From the NCBI GenBank assembly GCA_964496005.1, contig CAZBWW010000009.1, forward strand, positions 1 through 33,829: DNA of 33,829 nucleotides, given 5' to 3'. The DNA is from CAZBWW01 sp964496005. GTDB taxonomy: Bacteria; Patescibacteriota; WWE3; UBA101185; UBA10185. How positions within the stretch are numbered: the stretch's first letter is position 1; every line of letters begins with the position of its first letter. The notes under the pieces are model-generated. The model saw only the letters and a list, made by a program, of their open reading frames with translations, did not search any database and had not been told where the DNA came from. The position numbers and the translations under genes are program-made. This document shows, piece after piece, positions 1 through 8,178 of this stretch.

Positions 1-127
1 TGTGGGTTAATTTTTTGCATTTTTTATATAATTACATCTATATATTATGGAGTACAAATTTTTATACATGTGGCTTTGATATCACTACATGCATTGTAAA
101 TGTAACTAACATCATATATCTGCAAAG

Positions 128-856
128 CTAAAAATTACCTACCACATGCTCACGCTCCAAAAACTTGATTTCACCTTTAAAATTAGCAAGCAACTCAAAA
201 GCGGTAAAGTGATCTTCAATATCGTCAATTGGATTTACCATGTGTTTTTCAAAATTACTAAGCGGAACCCATTCAAAGTGCGATGCGGTACTAAAGCTTA
301 ACTCACCGGCTGGATTGTTAATATAAAAATCAAAAAAAATATTATCGTCTAGTAGTTTGCCTGTCCTTTCACTTTTTACCATATAATGCGCCACTCTAAT
401 AAGTTGCGGGTTGCCGCTTAATGCCAATTCGGATTGTGCAACTCTTTTTGCCGCATCTACAAAATACTCACCTGCCAAAATCTTACCTGTAGGAAAACCT
501 TGTAGACCAAAAAATGGGTGTTTAAACCGCGTTTTTATAAGCACTTCTCGTGCAATTTTATTTTTTTGATCATCGCTACGATCACGCATGCAATATAAGC
601 GCACACTCGACTTTCGGTTAACCGTAAATTTATTTTTTGGGATATCTATATAATTTGCGAGAATTTTGCCTTCTTCGGTAAGCGAATAGCCCAAAGCAGT
701 TTTTTCAACATACCCAAGTTCAATTACTTTATTTAAATGAAACTGAAATGTGTTATTTTCAATTTCCGGATCAATTTTTAGATCTGTAAATCTTAGTGTT
801 TTAGCAAAAAGCAACTGGTTAAGTATACCTGTCTGTGTAGGATGTAACGCTTCCAT
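128..856 (-). CDS. Winged-helix protein with degenerate Nudix-like domain
   Basis: 242 aa. Residues about 1-75 look like a winged helix-turn-helix (a tract ending GYSLTEEGKILA, typical of wHTH wings). Residues about 83-215 resemble a Nudix fold. The Nudix box is recognisable by spacing (G124-x5-E130-x7-R138) but its REUxEE core reads RVAQSE, so one of the paired metal-binding Glu is Ser and the Glu after Arg is Val. By analogy with wHTH-Nudix regulators it may sense a nucleotide-type ligand rather than hydrolyse one; that is inference. The ATG at 856 lies 6 bases after a TATTAT -10 on the minus strand, which suggests a leaderless mRNA. It is divergent from the MOSC gene. No signal peptide or membrane segment. 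Confidence 0.6.
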   Translation of the reverse strand: MEALHPTQTGILNQLLFAKTLRFTDLKIDPEIENNTFQFHLNKVIELGYVEKTALGYSLTEEGKILANYIDIPKNKFTVNRKSSVRLYCMRDRSDDQKNKIAREVLIKTRFKHPFFGLQGFPTGKILAGEYFVDAAKRVAQSELALSGNPQLIRVAHYMVKSERTGKLLDDNIFFDFYINNPAGELSFSTASHFEWVPLSNFEKHMVNPIDDIEDHFTAFELLANFKGEIKFLEREHVVGNF

Positions 857-862
857 AACGCA

Positions 863-868
863 ATAATA
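863..868 (-). promoter_or_regulatory. Candidate -10 of leaderless wHTH/Nudix gene
   Basis: The minus strand reads TATTAT followed by 6 bases and the ATG at 856. No convincing -35. The short distance implies the start codon is at or next to the 5' end of the mRNA. Confidence 0.4.
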
Positions 869-975
869 CAGGGCAATTTGTATTTTTTATAGTCGATGGT
901 ACTCGTCTAGATATAGCCGGTAAAAAAGAATATTTTAAATACTATTGGCTAGACTGCTAGTTTTAACTAATTATT

Positions 976-980
976 AGGAG
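976..980 (+). promoter_or_regulatory. Shine-Dalgarno of MOSC gene
   Basis: AGGAG lies 5 bases before the ATG at 986. It fixes the start and contrasts with the leaderless genes around it. Confidence 0.7.
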
Positions 981-985
981 ACAAC

Positions 986-1498
986 ATGACTACAAATACA
1001 ATTATTGGTACTGTTGTAGCTTTGTATATTGCAAAGATTGCTAGAGCGCCTATGCAAGAGGTACAAAGTGTTAACGTAACTGAAACCGGTTTTGAGGATG
1101 ACAGGTACGAAAAAGGGAAGGGCACATACCAAACTCAGAAAGAGTTACGACCTATAACGTTAATAGACATAAGACAAATAATTGCGGCAAACTCCAGACT
1201 GGCAATACCGTTTGGACCTGAAGAAACAAGAAGAAATGCGGTGGTTAGACTAAACGACGACGTAGATTTGGTGTTAACCGACCTAATAGGTAATTGGTTG
1301 CAAATAGGGGACGATCCGGACGGTGCCATTATCGAAATAACCGTAGACTGCACACCATGCGAACACCCGGCAAAACTCGCGGGTAAATCTGGATTTAGAG
1401 CTGCATTTACACCTGCCGGCGGAGGTGTCCGAGCAAAGGTTATAAAAACAGGTAAAGTTAAGGTCGGTGATCCTTTGATTCTTGTGCAAAAAGTCTAA
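986..1498 (+). CDS. MOSC domain protein
   Basis: 170 aa, almost entirely one MOSC domain (the C-terminal fold of molybdenum cofactor sulfurases). Visible hallmarks are the early G-x-x-D-D-R-Y stretch, the ETRRNAVVR segment matching the usual RRN motif, the conserved Cys in CTPCEHPA, and a C-terminal VKVGDPL strand. MOSC proteins are thought to carry sulfur on the conserved Cys for transfer to metal centres or other acceptors; YiiM/YuaD-type stand-alone proteins also detoxify N-hydroxylated bases. No Moco biosynthesis gene is in the window, so the substrate is open. The start is fixed by AGGAG. The gene ends about 40 bases before a terminator shared with convergent copA. Confidence 0.8.
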   Translation: MTTNTIIGTVVALYIAKIARAPMQEVQSVNVTETGFEDDRYEKGKGTYQTQKELRPITLIDIRQIIAANSRLAIPFGPEETRRNAVVRLNDDVDLVLTDLIGNWLQIGDDPDGAIIEITVDCTPCEHPAKLAGKSGFRAAFTPAGGGVRAKVIKTGKVKVGDPLILVQKV

Positions 1499-1537
1499 TT
1501 TAACGAATATGCTTAAAAAATAGCGATAAATACCACC

Positions 1538-1577
1538 AAAAAGTCCTTTCGGTATGAAAACAGCGAAGGGACTTTTT
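1538..1577. terminator. Bidirectional Rho-independent terminator
   Basis: Arms 1538-1551 and 1564-1577 pair over 14 positions with one wobble; the loop is 12 bases. The stem starts with five A and ends with five T, so each strand has a hairpin followed by a T-run. It lies between the convergent MOSC and copA genes and can serve both. Confidence 0.85.
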
Positions 1578-1616
1578 AACCTAAGCAACAAAATGTACAA
1601 ACACGTAACCTTACCC

Positions 1617-3896
1617 TTACATTGCAAGTCTCTTCAGCCTCAACGCATTGAGTACAACAGACACACTCGACAACGCCATCGCCGCACTTGCTATCATTGG
1701 GTTTAGCTGAACTCCCCAAATCGGGTACAGCACCCCCATTGCTACCGGAATTAACACTACGTTGTAACCAAATGCCCAAAAAAGATTTTGCTTAATGTTT
1801 TTCATAGTTGCTTTGGACAAATTAATTGCTTTCGGCACTAAGTTAATGTCACCCCTAAGTAATGTGATTCCGGCTGATTCCATAGCAATATCTGTGCCAC
1901 TACCCATCGCGATTGCAACATCTGCTGTAGCTAATGCGGGGGCGTCATTTATGCCATCACCTACCATTGCCACAATTTTTCGCTCACCTTTTTGAGTTTG
2001 TAGCTCAGTAATTTTGTGCGCTTTATCTTGAGGTAGTACTTCAGCCAATACTTCTTTTATGCCAAGTTCTCGCGCAATTGCAGCAGCTGTAGCTTTGTTG
2101 TCACCGGTTAACATTACCGGCGTTACATTGGCCGCGACTAACTGGGTAATAACACTTTTTGCGTTTTCCTTAAGTGAATCCGAAATGCCAATTACAACTA
2201 ATGCGACATTATCTACAGCTACAAACGACACAGTTTGCGCGTTGTTTTTAAGTTCATTGGCTAAATTCAGCATTTTGGCAGTTATTTCAACTCCACGTGT
2301 TTCAAGTAGCTTTTGCGTACCAATTAATACATCATGTCCAGCCACAACCGCATACACCCCTAATCCCGAAACGTCCTCAAACTTTGTTACTTCATAGGAT
2401 TTGTATGTCTCTAAATAAGCGACAAGCGCATCCGCGAGTGGGTGATGGGATTTTTGCTCAACTGACAAAACTAACCCGGAAATATAACTTTTGTAGTCAG
2501 AGTTTTGTGGCAATTCCCACTTCAAACTACTTACATCTTCACCAAGTTGTTCACTAAATTCAAAAGTCTGAACCTCAGGCGCACCTTTAGTTAAGGTGCC
2601 GGTTTTATCAAATACCACATATTGCACTTTGTTTGCAATTTCCAGACTTTGGGCATCTTTAATTAAAATGCCGTTTTGTGCGCCATTACCAATACCCACC
2701 ATTAATGAAGTCGGGGTTGCCAACCCTAATGCACACGGACACGCAATGATAAGTACAGATATTAAACTCGTGAGTGCAAATAAAAATGCCGGCTGGGGGC
2801 CAAAATTAAACCACACCAAAAACGCTACTAAAGCTAAAACAATAACCGCAGGCACAAAATAAGCAGAAACAGTGTCGACTAGTTTTTGAATTTGTGCTCT
2901 TGACCCTTGCGCTTGCTTTACCATTTCAATAATTTGCGCAAGTAGCGTTTCGTTACCAACCTTAGTTGCCCTAAACTGAAACGCACCTGATTTATTTATA
3001 GTTGCTCCTATTACCTTATCTCCAATTTTTTTTTGTACAGGCACACTTTCACCTGTAACCATACTTTCATCAATGGACGACTCTCCACTTATAATTTCCC
3101 CGTCTAGAGGAATCTTATCTCCGGGTTTAACAACTAAAATATCACCAACCACAACTTCATTTATAGCAAGTTCAATTTCTTTGCCATCCCGCAGCACCCT
3201 CGCAGTTTTAACCTGCAACCCAATTAATTTTTTTATCGCTTCCGAAGTTTGGCCCTTAGCGCGTGTTTCTAAAAATTTACCAAGGAGAATTAACGTGATT
3301 ATGGTTGCGGAAGTTTCAAAATAAACATGTGCGTCAATTCCCAACATCATCAACTCCTCACTAAAAAGTAACACCGCAACAGAGTAAAAATAGGCGACTG
3401 AAGTGCCTAGTGCAATTAACGTATCCATATTTGCCGACCTCAGTTTTAGCCCAGACCACATACTTTGGTAGTATTGCGCTCCCACCCAAAACTGCACCGG
3501 AGTGGCAAGCAATAACATAACATAGGGATTAGCGAGAACTGCCGGAGCAAAGGGGAGCATTGCGCCGATAAGTAACAACACAGTCAACACACTACTTACA
3601 ATTAACTTTCGTTTAAGTTTTATAACTTCCTTTGCTTTTTCTTTTTCGATATAGTCTTCATCTAAGTCATTTTTCGGTACTATTACTTTGTAGCCGGTTT
3701 CCTTAACTGTTTGGACAAACTGTTCTAAAGTACACGACTCATCATGTTCAATTAAAGCCTGCTCGCTGGCATAATTAACATTTGCCTTCTGTACCCCCGG
3801 TAGTTCTTGCAGTGATTTACTAATGAGTACAGCACAACTTGCACAGTGCATACCCGAAATATGGAGAGTGGTTTTTTTAGTGGGCGTGGTGTCCAT
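1617..3896 (-). CDS. copA: Copper-translocating P1B-type ATPase
   Basis: 759 aa from the chosen start. Order: one N-terminal HMA domain with GMHCASC (about residues 15-21), membrane pair, A-domain with TGES (about 281), the CPC copper-binding motif in IIACPCALG (about 386-388), DKTGT phosphorylation site (about 430), the P1B HHPLADAL motif, MVGDGINDAPAL hinge, and two C-terminal membrane helices. CPC plus HMA identifies a Cu(I) exporter that pumps Cu(I) out with ATP. An in-frame ATG at 3953 would add 19 residues, but an AAGGAG lies just before tandem ATGs at 3899 and 3896, so the short form is preferred. This start overlaps the upstream 39-aa gene by 20 bases, suggesting translational coupling. 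Last gene of the CsoR-led operon. Confidence 0.95.
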   Translation of the reverse strand: MDTTPTKKTTLHISGMHCASCAVLISKSLQELPGVQKANVNYASEQALIEHDESCTLEQFVQTVKETGYKVIVPKNDLDEDYIEKEKAKEVIKLKRKLIVSSVLTVLLLIGAMLPFAPAVLANPYVMLLLATPVQFWVGAQYYQSMWSGLKLRSANMDTLIALGTSVAYFYSVAVLLFSEELMMLGIDAHVYFETSATIITLILLGKFLETRAKGQTSEAIKKLIGLQVKTARVLRDGKEIELAINEVVVGDILVVKPGDKIPLDGEIISGESSIDESMVTGESVPVQKKIGDKVIGATINKSGAFQFRATKVGNETLLAQIIEMVKQAQGSRAQIQKLVDTVSAYFVPAVIVLALVAFLVWFNFGPQPAFLFALTSLISVLIIACPCALGLATPTSLMVGIGNGAQNGILIKDAQSLEIANKVQYVVFDKTGTLTKGAPEVQTFEFSEQLGEDVSSLKWELPQNSDYKSYISGLVLSVEQKSHHPLADALVAYLETYKSYEVTKFEDVSGLGVYAVVAGHDVLIGTQKLLETRGVEITAKMLNLANELKNNAQTVSFVAVDNVALVVIGISDSLKENAKSVITQLVAANVTPVMLTGDNKATAAAIARELGIKEVLAEVLPQDKAHKITELQTQKGERKIVAMVGDGINDAPALATADVAIAMGSGTDIAMESAGITLLRGDINLVPKAINLSKATMKNIKQNLFWAFGYNVVLIPVAMGVLYPIWGVQLNPMIASAAMALSSVSVVLNALRLKRLAM

Positions 3897-3996
3897 CATG
3901 CTCCTTACTTTTACCGCCGACGCTCTTTCCGCCGAAAAAGAACCAACACACAAATACTATTAAAAATATTCCGATTAAATTTACAATTACAGTCAT
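3877..3996 (-). CDS. 39-aa single-TM peptide with His-rich tail
   Basis: Begins with ATG at 3996, five bases after the stop of the HMA-DsbD-cupredoxin gene, and ends inside the start of copA. Residues about 4-22 are strongly hydrophobic (VIVNLIGIFLIVFVCWFFF) and form one membrane helix containing a Cys. A short GGKSVGG linker follows, then a KEHDGHHAH tail with four His and one Asp at the C-terminus. No obvious Shine-Dalgarno; coupled translation is likely. Position between a cupredoxin fusion and a copper ATPase, plus the His tail, suggest a metal-binding accessory membrane peptide. The size recalls CcoS/FixS, the small partner of the CcoI copper ATPase, but no homology is claimed. Function is unproven. 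Confidence 0.6.
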   Translation of the reverse strand: MTVIVNLIGIFLIVFVCWFFFGGKSVGGKSKEHDGHHAH

Positions 3997-4001
3997 ATTT
4001 T

Positions 4002-5375
4002 TTAATACACAGTCACAATCACAGGCGCAACCATTCCCATAGAACAAGATATTTTGTACGTACCCGGCGTTTCAGGTGTGAACTCAACGGTATTTAACCC
4101 CGGCTGGAGATAGATCACATCCGGATATAGGCCGCGCGCATACACTGCCTGGGCACATCCCGACGCACCACTGTTATAAATTTCCCACTTTGTCGGCACA
4201 CCGGCCTTGAGCTTAAAAGAACGTGGGTAGTACTCAAATCCTGATGCCTCCATTTGCATAAACTGCACATTATTTGTTATTTGCACTTCCTCAGGCGGTT
4301 GACTGTTGTTTCTAGCTAGTACACCTGACAAATCGTTTAAACTTGCCCAACCAAGTACGTTCAGGGTTGAATTTATAGTGTATAAAGCAAAGAAAATAAT
4401 AAGCATTCCCGCAAATAAACTAAATTTTTTCGCGACTGCCGGGTTTGCATAAAATTTGACACTAGAAAAACTAAGTAACAAAAGTATGGGTAGTGTGCCT
4501 AACGCAAATGCGGTAAGCATGAGAGCGCCCTGCACAAATGAGCCGGATGTTACTGCATTAGTCTGCGCAATTAAGGTAAACCCACACGGCAGAAAAAAAG
4601 TCATCGCACCTACAAAAAGCGGCATGTATTTGCCCTCGAATTTAGTTTCATCACTAATATGCTTGGAAACGGATTTAGGCATGGCCAACTTAATGCCCTT
4701 AAACAACTTGACATTCAGCATTTGAAACCCAAGTACTAACATTAATACGGATACCACAAGGGTAAGCAGGATCGAAAACTGAATAGAAAATCCAATGTAA
4801 CTCCCGGCCAGACCCAACAAGCCGCCCATTAAAGCAAAAGCGGCAATTCGTGAGGCATTAAAATAAATGAAGGGTTTATAACTCAGTTTTGCGTTCCCGT
4901 TATATAGTTCGTTCCACTTACTTGACAACGAAAGTAGTAATCCTCCAACCAAAGCTGCGCAACTGGACAGCCCGGCTACTATACCAAACAGAAAATACGC
5001 AAACGGTGATGAACTACCACTTACTGTAAACCGCATAAATACACCTGTCCGCTCAAAAAGTACAAATAAAATTACAAAAAGCACAAAAACACCACTGACT
5101 TTATAAATATCGGTTCGTGTAAGTTTTGATTCGAGCGGTTTTTCTTCACTGAACACATAACCGGAATCAGCAAATAGTGTATTTAAATGTTCGACACTAG
5201 GAAATGCGTGAGTTGAAGCCGTTACCTCAACACACTGTTTTTTTAACGATACGTTGGCTTTATCAACTCCAGAGATTTTTACTAATTCTTTTTCTATCAA
5301 CAGTTCACAGGCCGCACAGTGCATCCCCCTCACGTAATATGTTTTGTTAGTGTCTTTGTTTTTTTTATTACTCAT
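4002..5375 (-). CDS. HMA - DsbD/SafE-like membrane - cupredoxin fusion protein
   Basis: 457 aa with three parts. Residues about 10-80 are a heavy-metal-associated domain with GMHCAAC (Cys20, Cys23). Residues about 90-345 form a polytopic DsbD_2/SafE-like domain with the paired GLSSCAALVGG and FFLPCGF motifs, each with a Cys in a membrane helix. Residues about 363-457 are a cupredoxin-like beta domain with a GASGC segment and a terminal CSMGM, the usual Cys/Met copper ligands of this group. The arrangement suggests copper is taken from a soluble donor, passed through or reduced at the membrane Cys pair, and handed to the outer cupredoxin; this route is inference. The ATG overlaps the csoR stop (ATGA). 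Similar fusions exist in other bacteria as TauE/SafE proteins. Confidence 0.85.
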   Translation of the reverse strand: MSNKKNKDTNKTYYVRGMHCAACELLIEKELVKISGVDKANVSLKKQCVEVTASTHAFPSVEHLNTLFADSGYVFSEEKPLESKLTRTDIYKVSGVFVLFVILFVLFERTGVFMRFTVSGSSSPFAYFLFGIVAGLSSCAALVGGLLLSLSSKWNELYNGNAKLSYKPFIYFNASRIAAFALMGGLLGLAGSYIGFSIQFSILLTLVVSVLMLVLGFQMLNVKLFKGIKLAMPKSVSKHISDETKFEGKYMPLFVGAMTFFLPCGFTLIAQTNAVTSGSFVQGALMLTAFALGTLPILLLLSFSSVKFYANPAVAKKFSLFAGMLIIFFALYTINSTLNVLGWASLNDLSGVLARNNSQPPEEVQITNNVQFMQMEASGFEYYPRSFKLKAGVPTKWEIYNSGASGCAQAVYARGLYPDVIYLQPGLNTVEFTPETPGTYKISCSMGMVAPVIVTVY

Positions 5376-5632
5376 TTGTAATTATAAATATTAAGCAATT
5401 CTTCAGTAATTTTTTTTGTATCTCCTGCTTTAGCCTGTTCAGTTACACAGTGTGTTATATGCTTTTCCATTACCGCCTGATCAAACTTTTTAAGCGCTTT
5501 TTGAACTGCAAGTGATTGATGAACAATATCTATGCAATATGCATCTGACTCAACCATTTTCTCAATCGCATTTATATGCCCTTTAATTATTTTAATTCTA
5601 TGTAGTATTTGTTCTTTGTGTGTTTTTTTCAT
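5372..5632 (-). CDS. csoR: CsoR-family copper-sensing repressor
   Basis: 86 aa, the normal size for the all-helical DUF156/CsoR family. The copper site is intact: Cys33, His58 and Cys62, with spacing (25 and 4) identical to the Cys-His-Cys set of characterised CsoR proteins. The N-terminal HRIKIIKGHINAIEKMV helix is the usual nucleic-acid-facing signature. It should repress the operon without copper and release DNA on Cu(I) binding. First gene of the csoR - fusion - 39-aa peptide - copA operon, with a C5-ATA-G5 palindrome 30 bases upstream. RcnR or FrmR specificity is less likely because of the ligand set and neighbours. Confidence 0.93.
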   Translation of the reverse strand: MKKTHKEQILHRIKIIKGHINAIEKMVESDAYCIDIVHQSLAVQKALKKFDQAVMEKHITHCVTEQAKAGDTKKITEELLNIYNYK

Positions 5633-5661
5633 GTTTAAAAAAGTTGATAAGTTATTTTAGT

Positions 5662-5674
5662 CCCCCATAGGGGG
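5662..5674. promoter_or_regulatory. csoR operator: CsoR-type operator (CCCCC-ATA-GGGGG)
   Basis: Five C, ATA, five G, flanked by AT-rich DNA. This matches the G-tract palindromes bound by CsoR/RcnR proteins. It lies between the candidate -10 and the csoR start, at or just after the predicted transcription start, a good place for repression. It is about 100 bases from the divergent promoter of the Cys-rich membrane protein. Confidence 0.8.
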
Positions 5675-5683
5675 ATATATTAT

Positions 5684-5712
5684 AAAATAGCAAATACCAG
5701 ATAGGTTGTCAA
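5684..5712 (-). promoter_or_regulatory. Candidate promoter of copper operon
   Basis: On the minus strand a perfect TTGACA (5707-5712) is followed after 17 bases by TATTTT (5684-5689). A better -10, TATAAT at 5679-5684, is 22 bases away. Either places the start of transcription beside or within the CsoR operator. Confidence 0.55.
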
Positions 5713-5773
5713 TAAATAATAAAAGGTAAGACGTAAAGTAAAAAATGAAATACTTGCAAAAATACTTTTGCTG

Positions 5774-5779
5774 TATAAT
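5774..5779 (+). promoter_or_regulatory. -10 of leaderless Cys-rich membrane protein
   Basis: TATAAT, 6 bases before a GTG at 5786. An in-frame TTG at 5768 lies upstream of this -10 and would not be in the transcript, so GTG 5786 is the preferred start. A TTGCAA at 5754 is only 14 bases away. Confidence 0.55.
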
Positions 5780-5785
5780 TTATCT

Positions 5786-6925
5786 GTGGAACAAACTTTA
5801 GAAAAACCCGATGCCACTTTACCTAAACCTAAAAAGAGTGCAGCAGTGTTCGGTTTTATACTAACAGTGCTGGTAATATTAATTTCAGGTGCCGTAGTAT
5901 ATCTAAGCAGAAGCTCAAATCAAAGCAACGATGAAACGGGCGACACGAACAAAATAGTATCAAATAATGAGAGTGCACAAAAAAATCAGACGTCGGAAAC
6001 TGAAAACCAAAGGTGTTTTCCCGTATTTCCTAAAAAATATCTTAGACTTTCCGAACAAAACGATGCTGTAACTTTAATGACTGCAAACGAAAAAAACGAG
6101 GTTATGTTAACCGCTTACATATTTAACAAAAAATTTGAAGAACTTACCCTTCCAATGCTTTTGTCGGAAACAGATTACATACTCCTAATTAACCATTTTA
6201 ATTCTGGAGGTCTTGAAGCTGCAAATGGAAATCTTGCCGCGAGCAACTATGGTGAAAAACAAGAACTGAAAACTGCTACCTTGCAAGGATATAGTTATGT
6301 TGCAGATAATAGCGTGTATGCAGCCACGCTTAGTCCAATTACCGAAGATAAAGAACTAGTAGGAACCGGTATTCATATTGTTGCGCACGACAACGCAACA
6401 TTTAATAAACTACTTGAAATTGCAAATGGATACACAGTTTCGGAAAATGCTGAACGATATAACTCAAGCGGTTACATTCTTCCAAAACAACAAATACTGC
6501 AAGCAAATTATACGGATCCGGAAGTACCGTACACTTTTAATTTACCCATTAGATATGAGCGAACTGTAGGAAACCCTGAATTAGGTCAAAACAATATTAA
6601 CTATGATAGTTTGTCGGGCGAAAGAATTTGCGTCTCATATAAAGAGAGGGAAACTGATCCGTGCGGTTTTTCTACTTCGGGCTGTACGTGCTGTAATACC
6701 GGGTGCGATATTATTGACTATGCCGCATACATCTCACGAAGTGGAAAGGTGATTATGGAACCAGTATTACAAAAAGGGCAGGGCAGCGGTTCGGGAGCAC
6801 GTTTTGTATACAGTCAGGACCACCCGTGGCTGTACTATACTGCAACATATTATTCTAAAGACAATAGAACCGAAGGTGTTCTAGACCTGCTGCACCTGTT
6901 AGACAGCATGGAGAGAACTTACTAG
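5786..6925 (+). CDS. Membrane-anchored protein with Cys-rich cluster, unknown function
   Basis: 379 aa from the GTG at 5786. A short cytoplasmic tail with Pro and Lys is followed by one membrane helix (about residues 20-40), a Ser/Asn/Glu-rich linker, and a large outside domain I cannot assign to a family. Near residue 295-310 there is a dense Cys cluster, CGFSTSGCTCCNTGC (five Cys), which could bind metal or form disulfides. The gene diverges from the copper operon across about 150 bases that contain the CsoR operator, so a role in metal handling is possible but unproven. Followed after 56 bases by the histidine kinase gene. Confidence 0.6.
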   Translation: MEQTLEKPDATLPKPKKSAAVFGFILTVLVILISGAVVYLSRSSNQSNDETGDTNKIVSNNESAQKNQTSETENQRCFPVFPKKYLRLSEQNDAVTLMTANEKNEVMLTAYIFNKKFEELTLPMLLSETDYILLINHFNSGGLEAANGNLAASNYGEKQELKTATLQGYSYVADNSVYAATLSPITEDKELVGTGIHIVAHDNATFNKLLEIANGYTVSENAERYNSSGYILPKQQILQANYTDPEVPYTFNLPIRYERTVGNPELGQNNINYDSLSGERICVSYKERETDPCGFSTSGCTCCNTGCDIIDYAAYISRSGKVIMEPVLQKGQGSGSGARFVYSQDHPWLYYTATYYSKDNRTEGVLDLLHLLDSMERTY

Positions 6926-6981
6926 TCTAGTAAAATAATTAAAAATCTCTTAAACTACAATGTAACACTTGTAACACTGCC

Positions 6982-8178
6982 ATGAATATAAGATCTAAAG
7001 TTTTTCTAATTTTTTTGGTTCAGAACCTGCTGATTTTAGGTATTCTGGTTTGTGTTTTTTATTTTTTTGATCCCCAGCAGATATTTTTAACAAACCGAAA
7101 CGGTTTTACCATAATAATTGGCATTTTAACCGTGTTTTACATTTTATCTTTGTTTTACGCCGCAACTAAAGTACAGGATTACGTTTCTGATCCGTTGGCA
7201 GAGCTAACTGCAAAAATCGAGATACTTAATAATCACGAACTCAAAGCTGTTAATTTCAAACAAATAACTAACCCCACCACAAAAAAAATTGTGGCTATTT
7301 TGGACTCCGCAGTTCAAGCACTTATAAAACGAGAAAAAGAATTAGACGAGCTTACTCTGGAAACAAATAAAAAAATAGAAGACATGAATAAAAAATTAAA
7401 GGTTGATGAGGAAGCCGCTGTACAAGTTTTTAAAGAACTTAAAGAAATTGACCGGATGAAAACCGAATTTATTTCATTAGCAGCACATCAGTTGAGAACA
7501 CCATTACTTTCACTAAGATGGGGACTTGAAACGCTTTCCAAAAATGAAATAGGATCACTTAATAACAATCAGAAGGAATATGTTACGGAAATGTCAAAAT
7601 CAACGAATAGGCTTATAAGCTTAGTAGATGGCTTGTTAAACGTGTCACGTATTGAATCGGGAAGATTAATTATTGAGCCACAACCAACTAACTTACACGA
7701 ACTTGTCGAAAGTGTAATTAAAGAAGTAAAAAATAAAGACGAGACCAAAAATAAGGATCGCGTAATTGAACTGCGTGTACCTGAACCCTTACCGCAAATT
7801 AACATAGATACTGATCTGGTTAGGCACATATATCTTAATTTGATAGCTAATGCAGTAAAATATGCACCTGCCGATAAACCGATAATCGTAGGGCTGATTA
7901 AAAAAGAGAATACTATTGTCTCAAGTGTTGCCGACAAAGGGTGCGGTATTCCAGAAACCGAAAAAGGGCGAATATTTCAGAAGTTTTTCAGAGCCCACAA
8001 TGCGCTTAAAGTTGCACCCGACGGGACCGGTCTTGGTTTATACCTTGTGAAAGAGCTCGTGGCTGTCTTAAATGGTACAATTTGGTTTGAAAGCACTGAA
8101 GGCCAGGGAACTACATTTTATTTTACATTGCCGCTTGATAACCCTGCGGTAAAAAGCGGTGAAATTAAGCTAACATGA
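6982..8178 (+). CDS. Membrane sensor histidine kinase
   Basis: 398 aa. Two membrane helices (about 7-28 and 41-61) with only a short loop between them, so there is no sizeable external sensor. A helical linker to about 155 leads into HisKA with phospho-acceptor His169 in AAHQLRTPL, then HATPase_c with N-box NLIANAVKYAP, G1 DKGCGIPE, F-box FFRAHNA and G2 GTGLGLYLVKEL. All catalytic motifs are intact. No response regulator is adjacent, so the partner must be elsewhere. The stop overlaps the start of the isoaspartate methyltransferase gene by ATGA, so the two are probably co-translated. Signal unknown; short-loop kinases often sense membrane state. Confidence 0.9.
   Translation: MNIRSKVFLIFLVQNLLILGILVCVFYFFDPQQIFLTNRNGFTIIIGILTVFYILSLFYAATKVQDYVSDPLAELTAKIEILNNHELKAVNFKQITNPTTKKIVAILDSAVQALIKREKELDELTLETNKKIEDMNKKLKVDEEAAVQVFKELKEIDRMKTEFISLAAHQLRTPLLSLRWGLETLSKNEIGSLNNNQKEYVTEMSKSTNRLISLVDGLLNVSRIESGRLIIEPQPTNLHELVESVIKEVKNKDETKNKDRVIELRVPEPLPQINIDTDLVRHIYLNLIANAVKYAPADKPIIVGLIKKENTIVSSVADKGCGIPETEKGRIFQKFFRAHNALKVAPDGTGLGLYLVKELVAVLNGTIWFESTEGQGTTFYFTLPLDNPAVKSGEIKLT

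Noticed and set aside
1..127. Possible feature at the left window edge
   Set aside because: AT-rich sequence with no open frame, hairpin with T-run or promoter that I could support.
3897..3953. Longer copA N-terminus from ATG 3953
   Set aside because: The added 19 residues overlap the 39-aa peptide gene in another frame, and AAGGAG sits directly before the internal ATGs.
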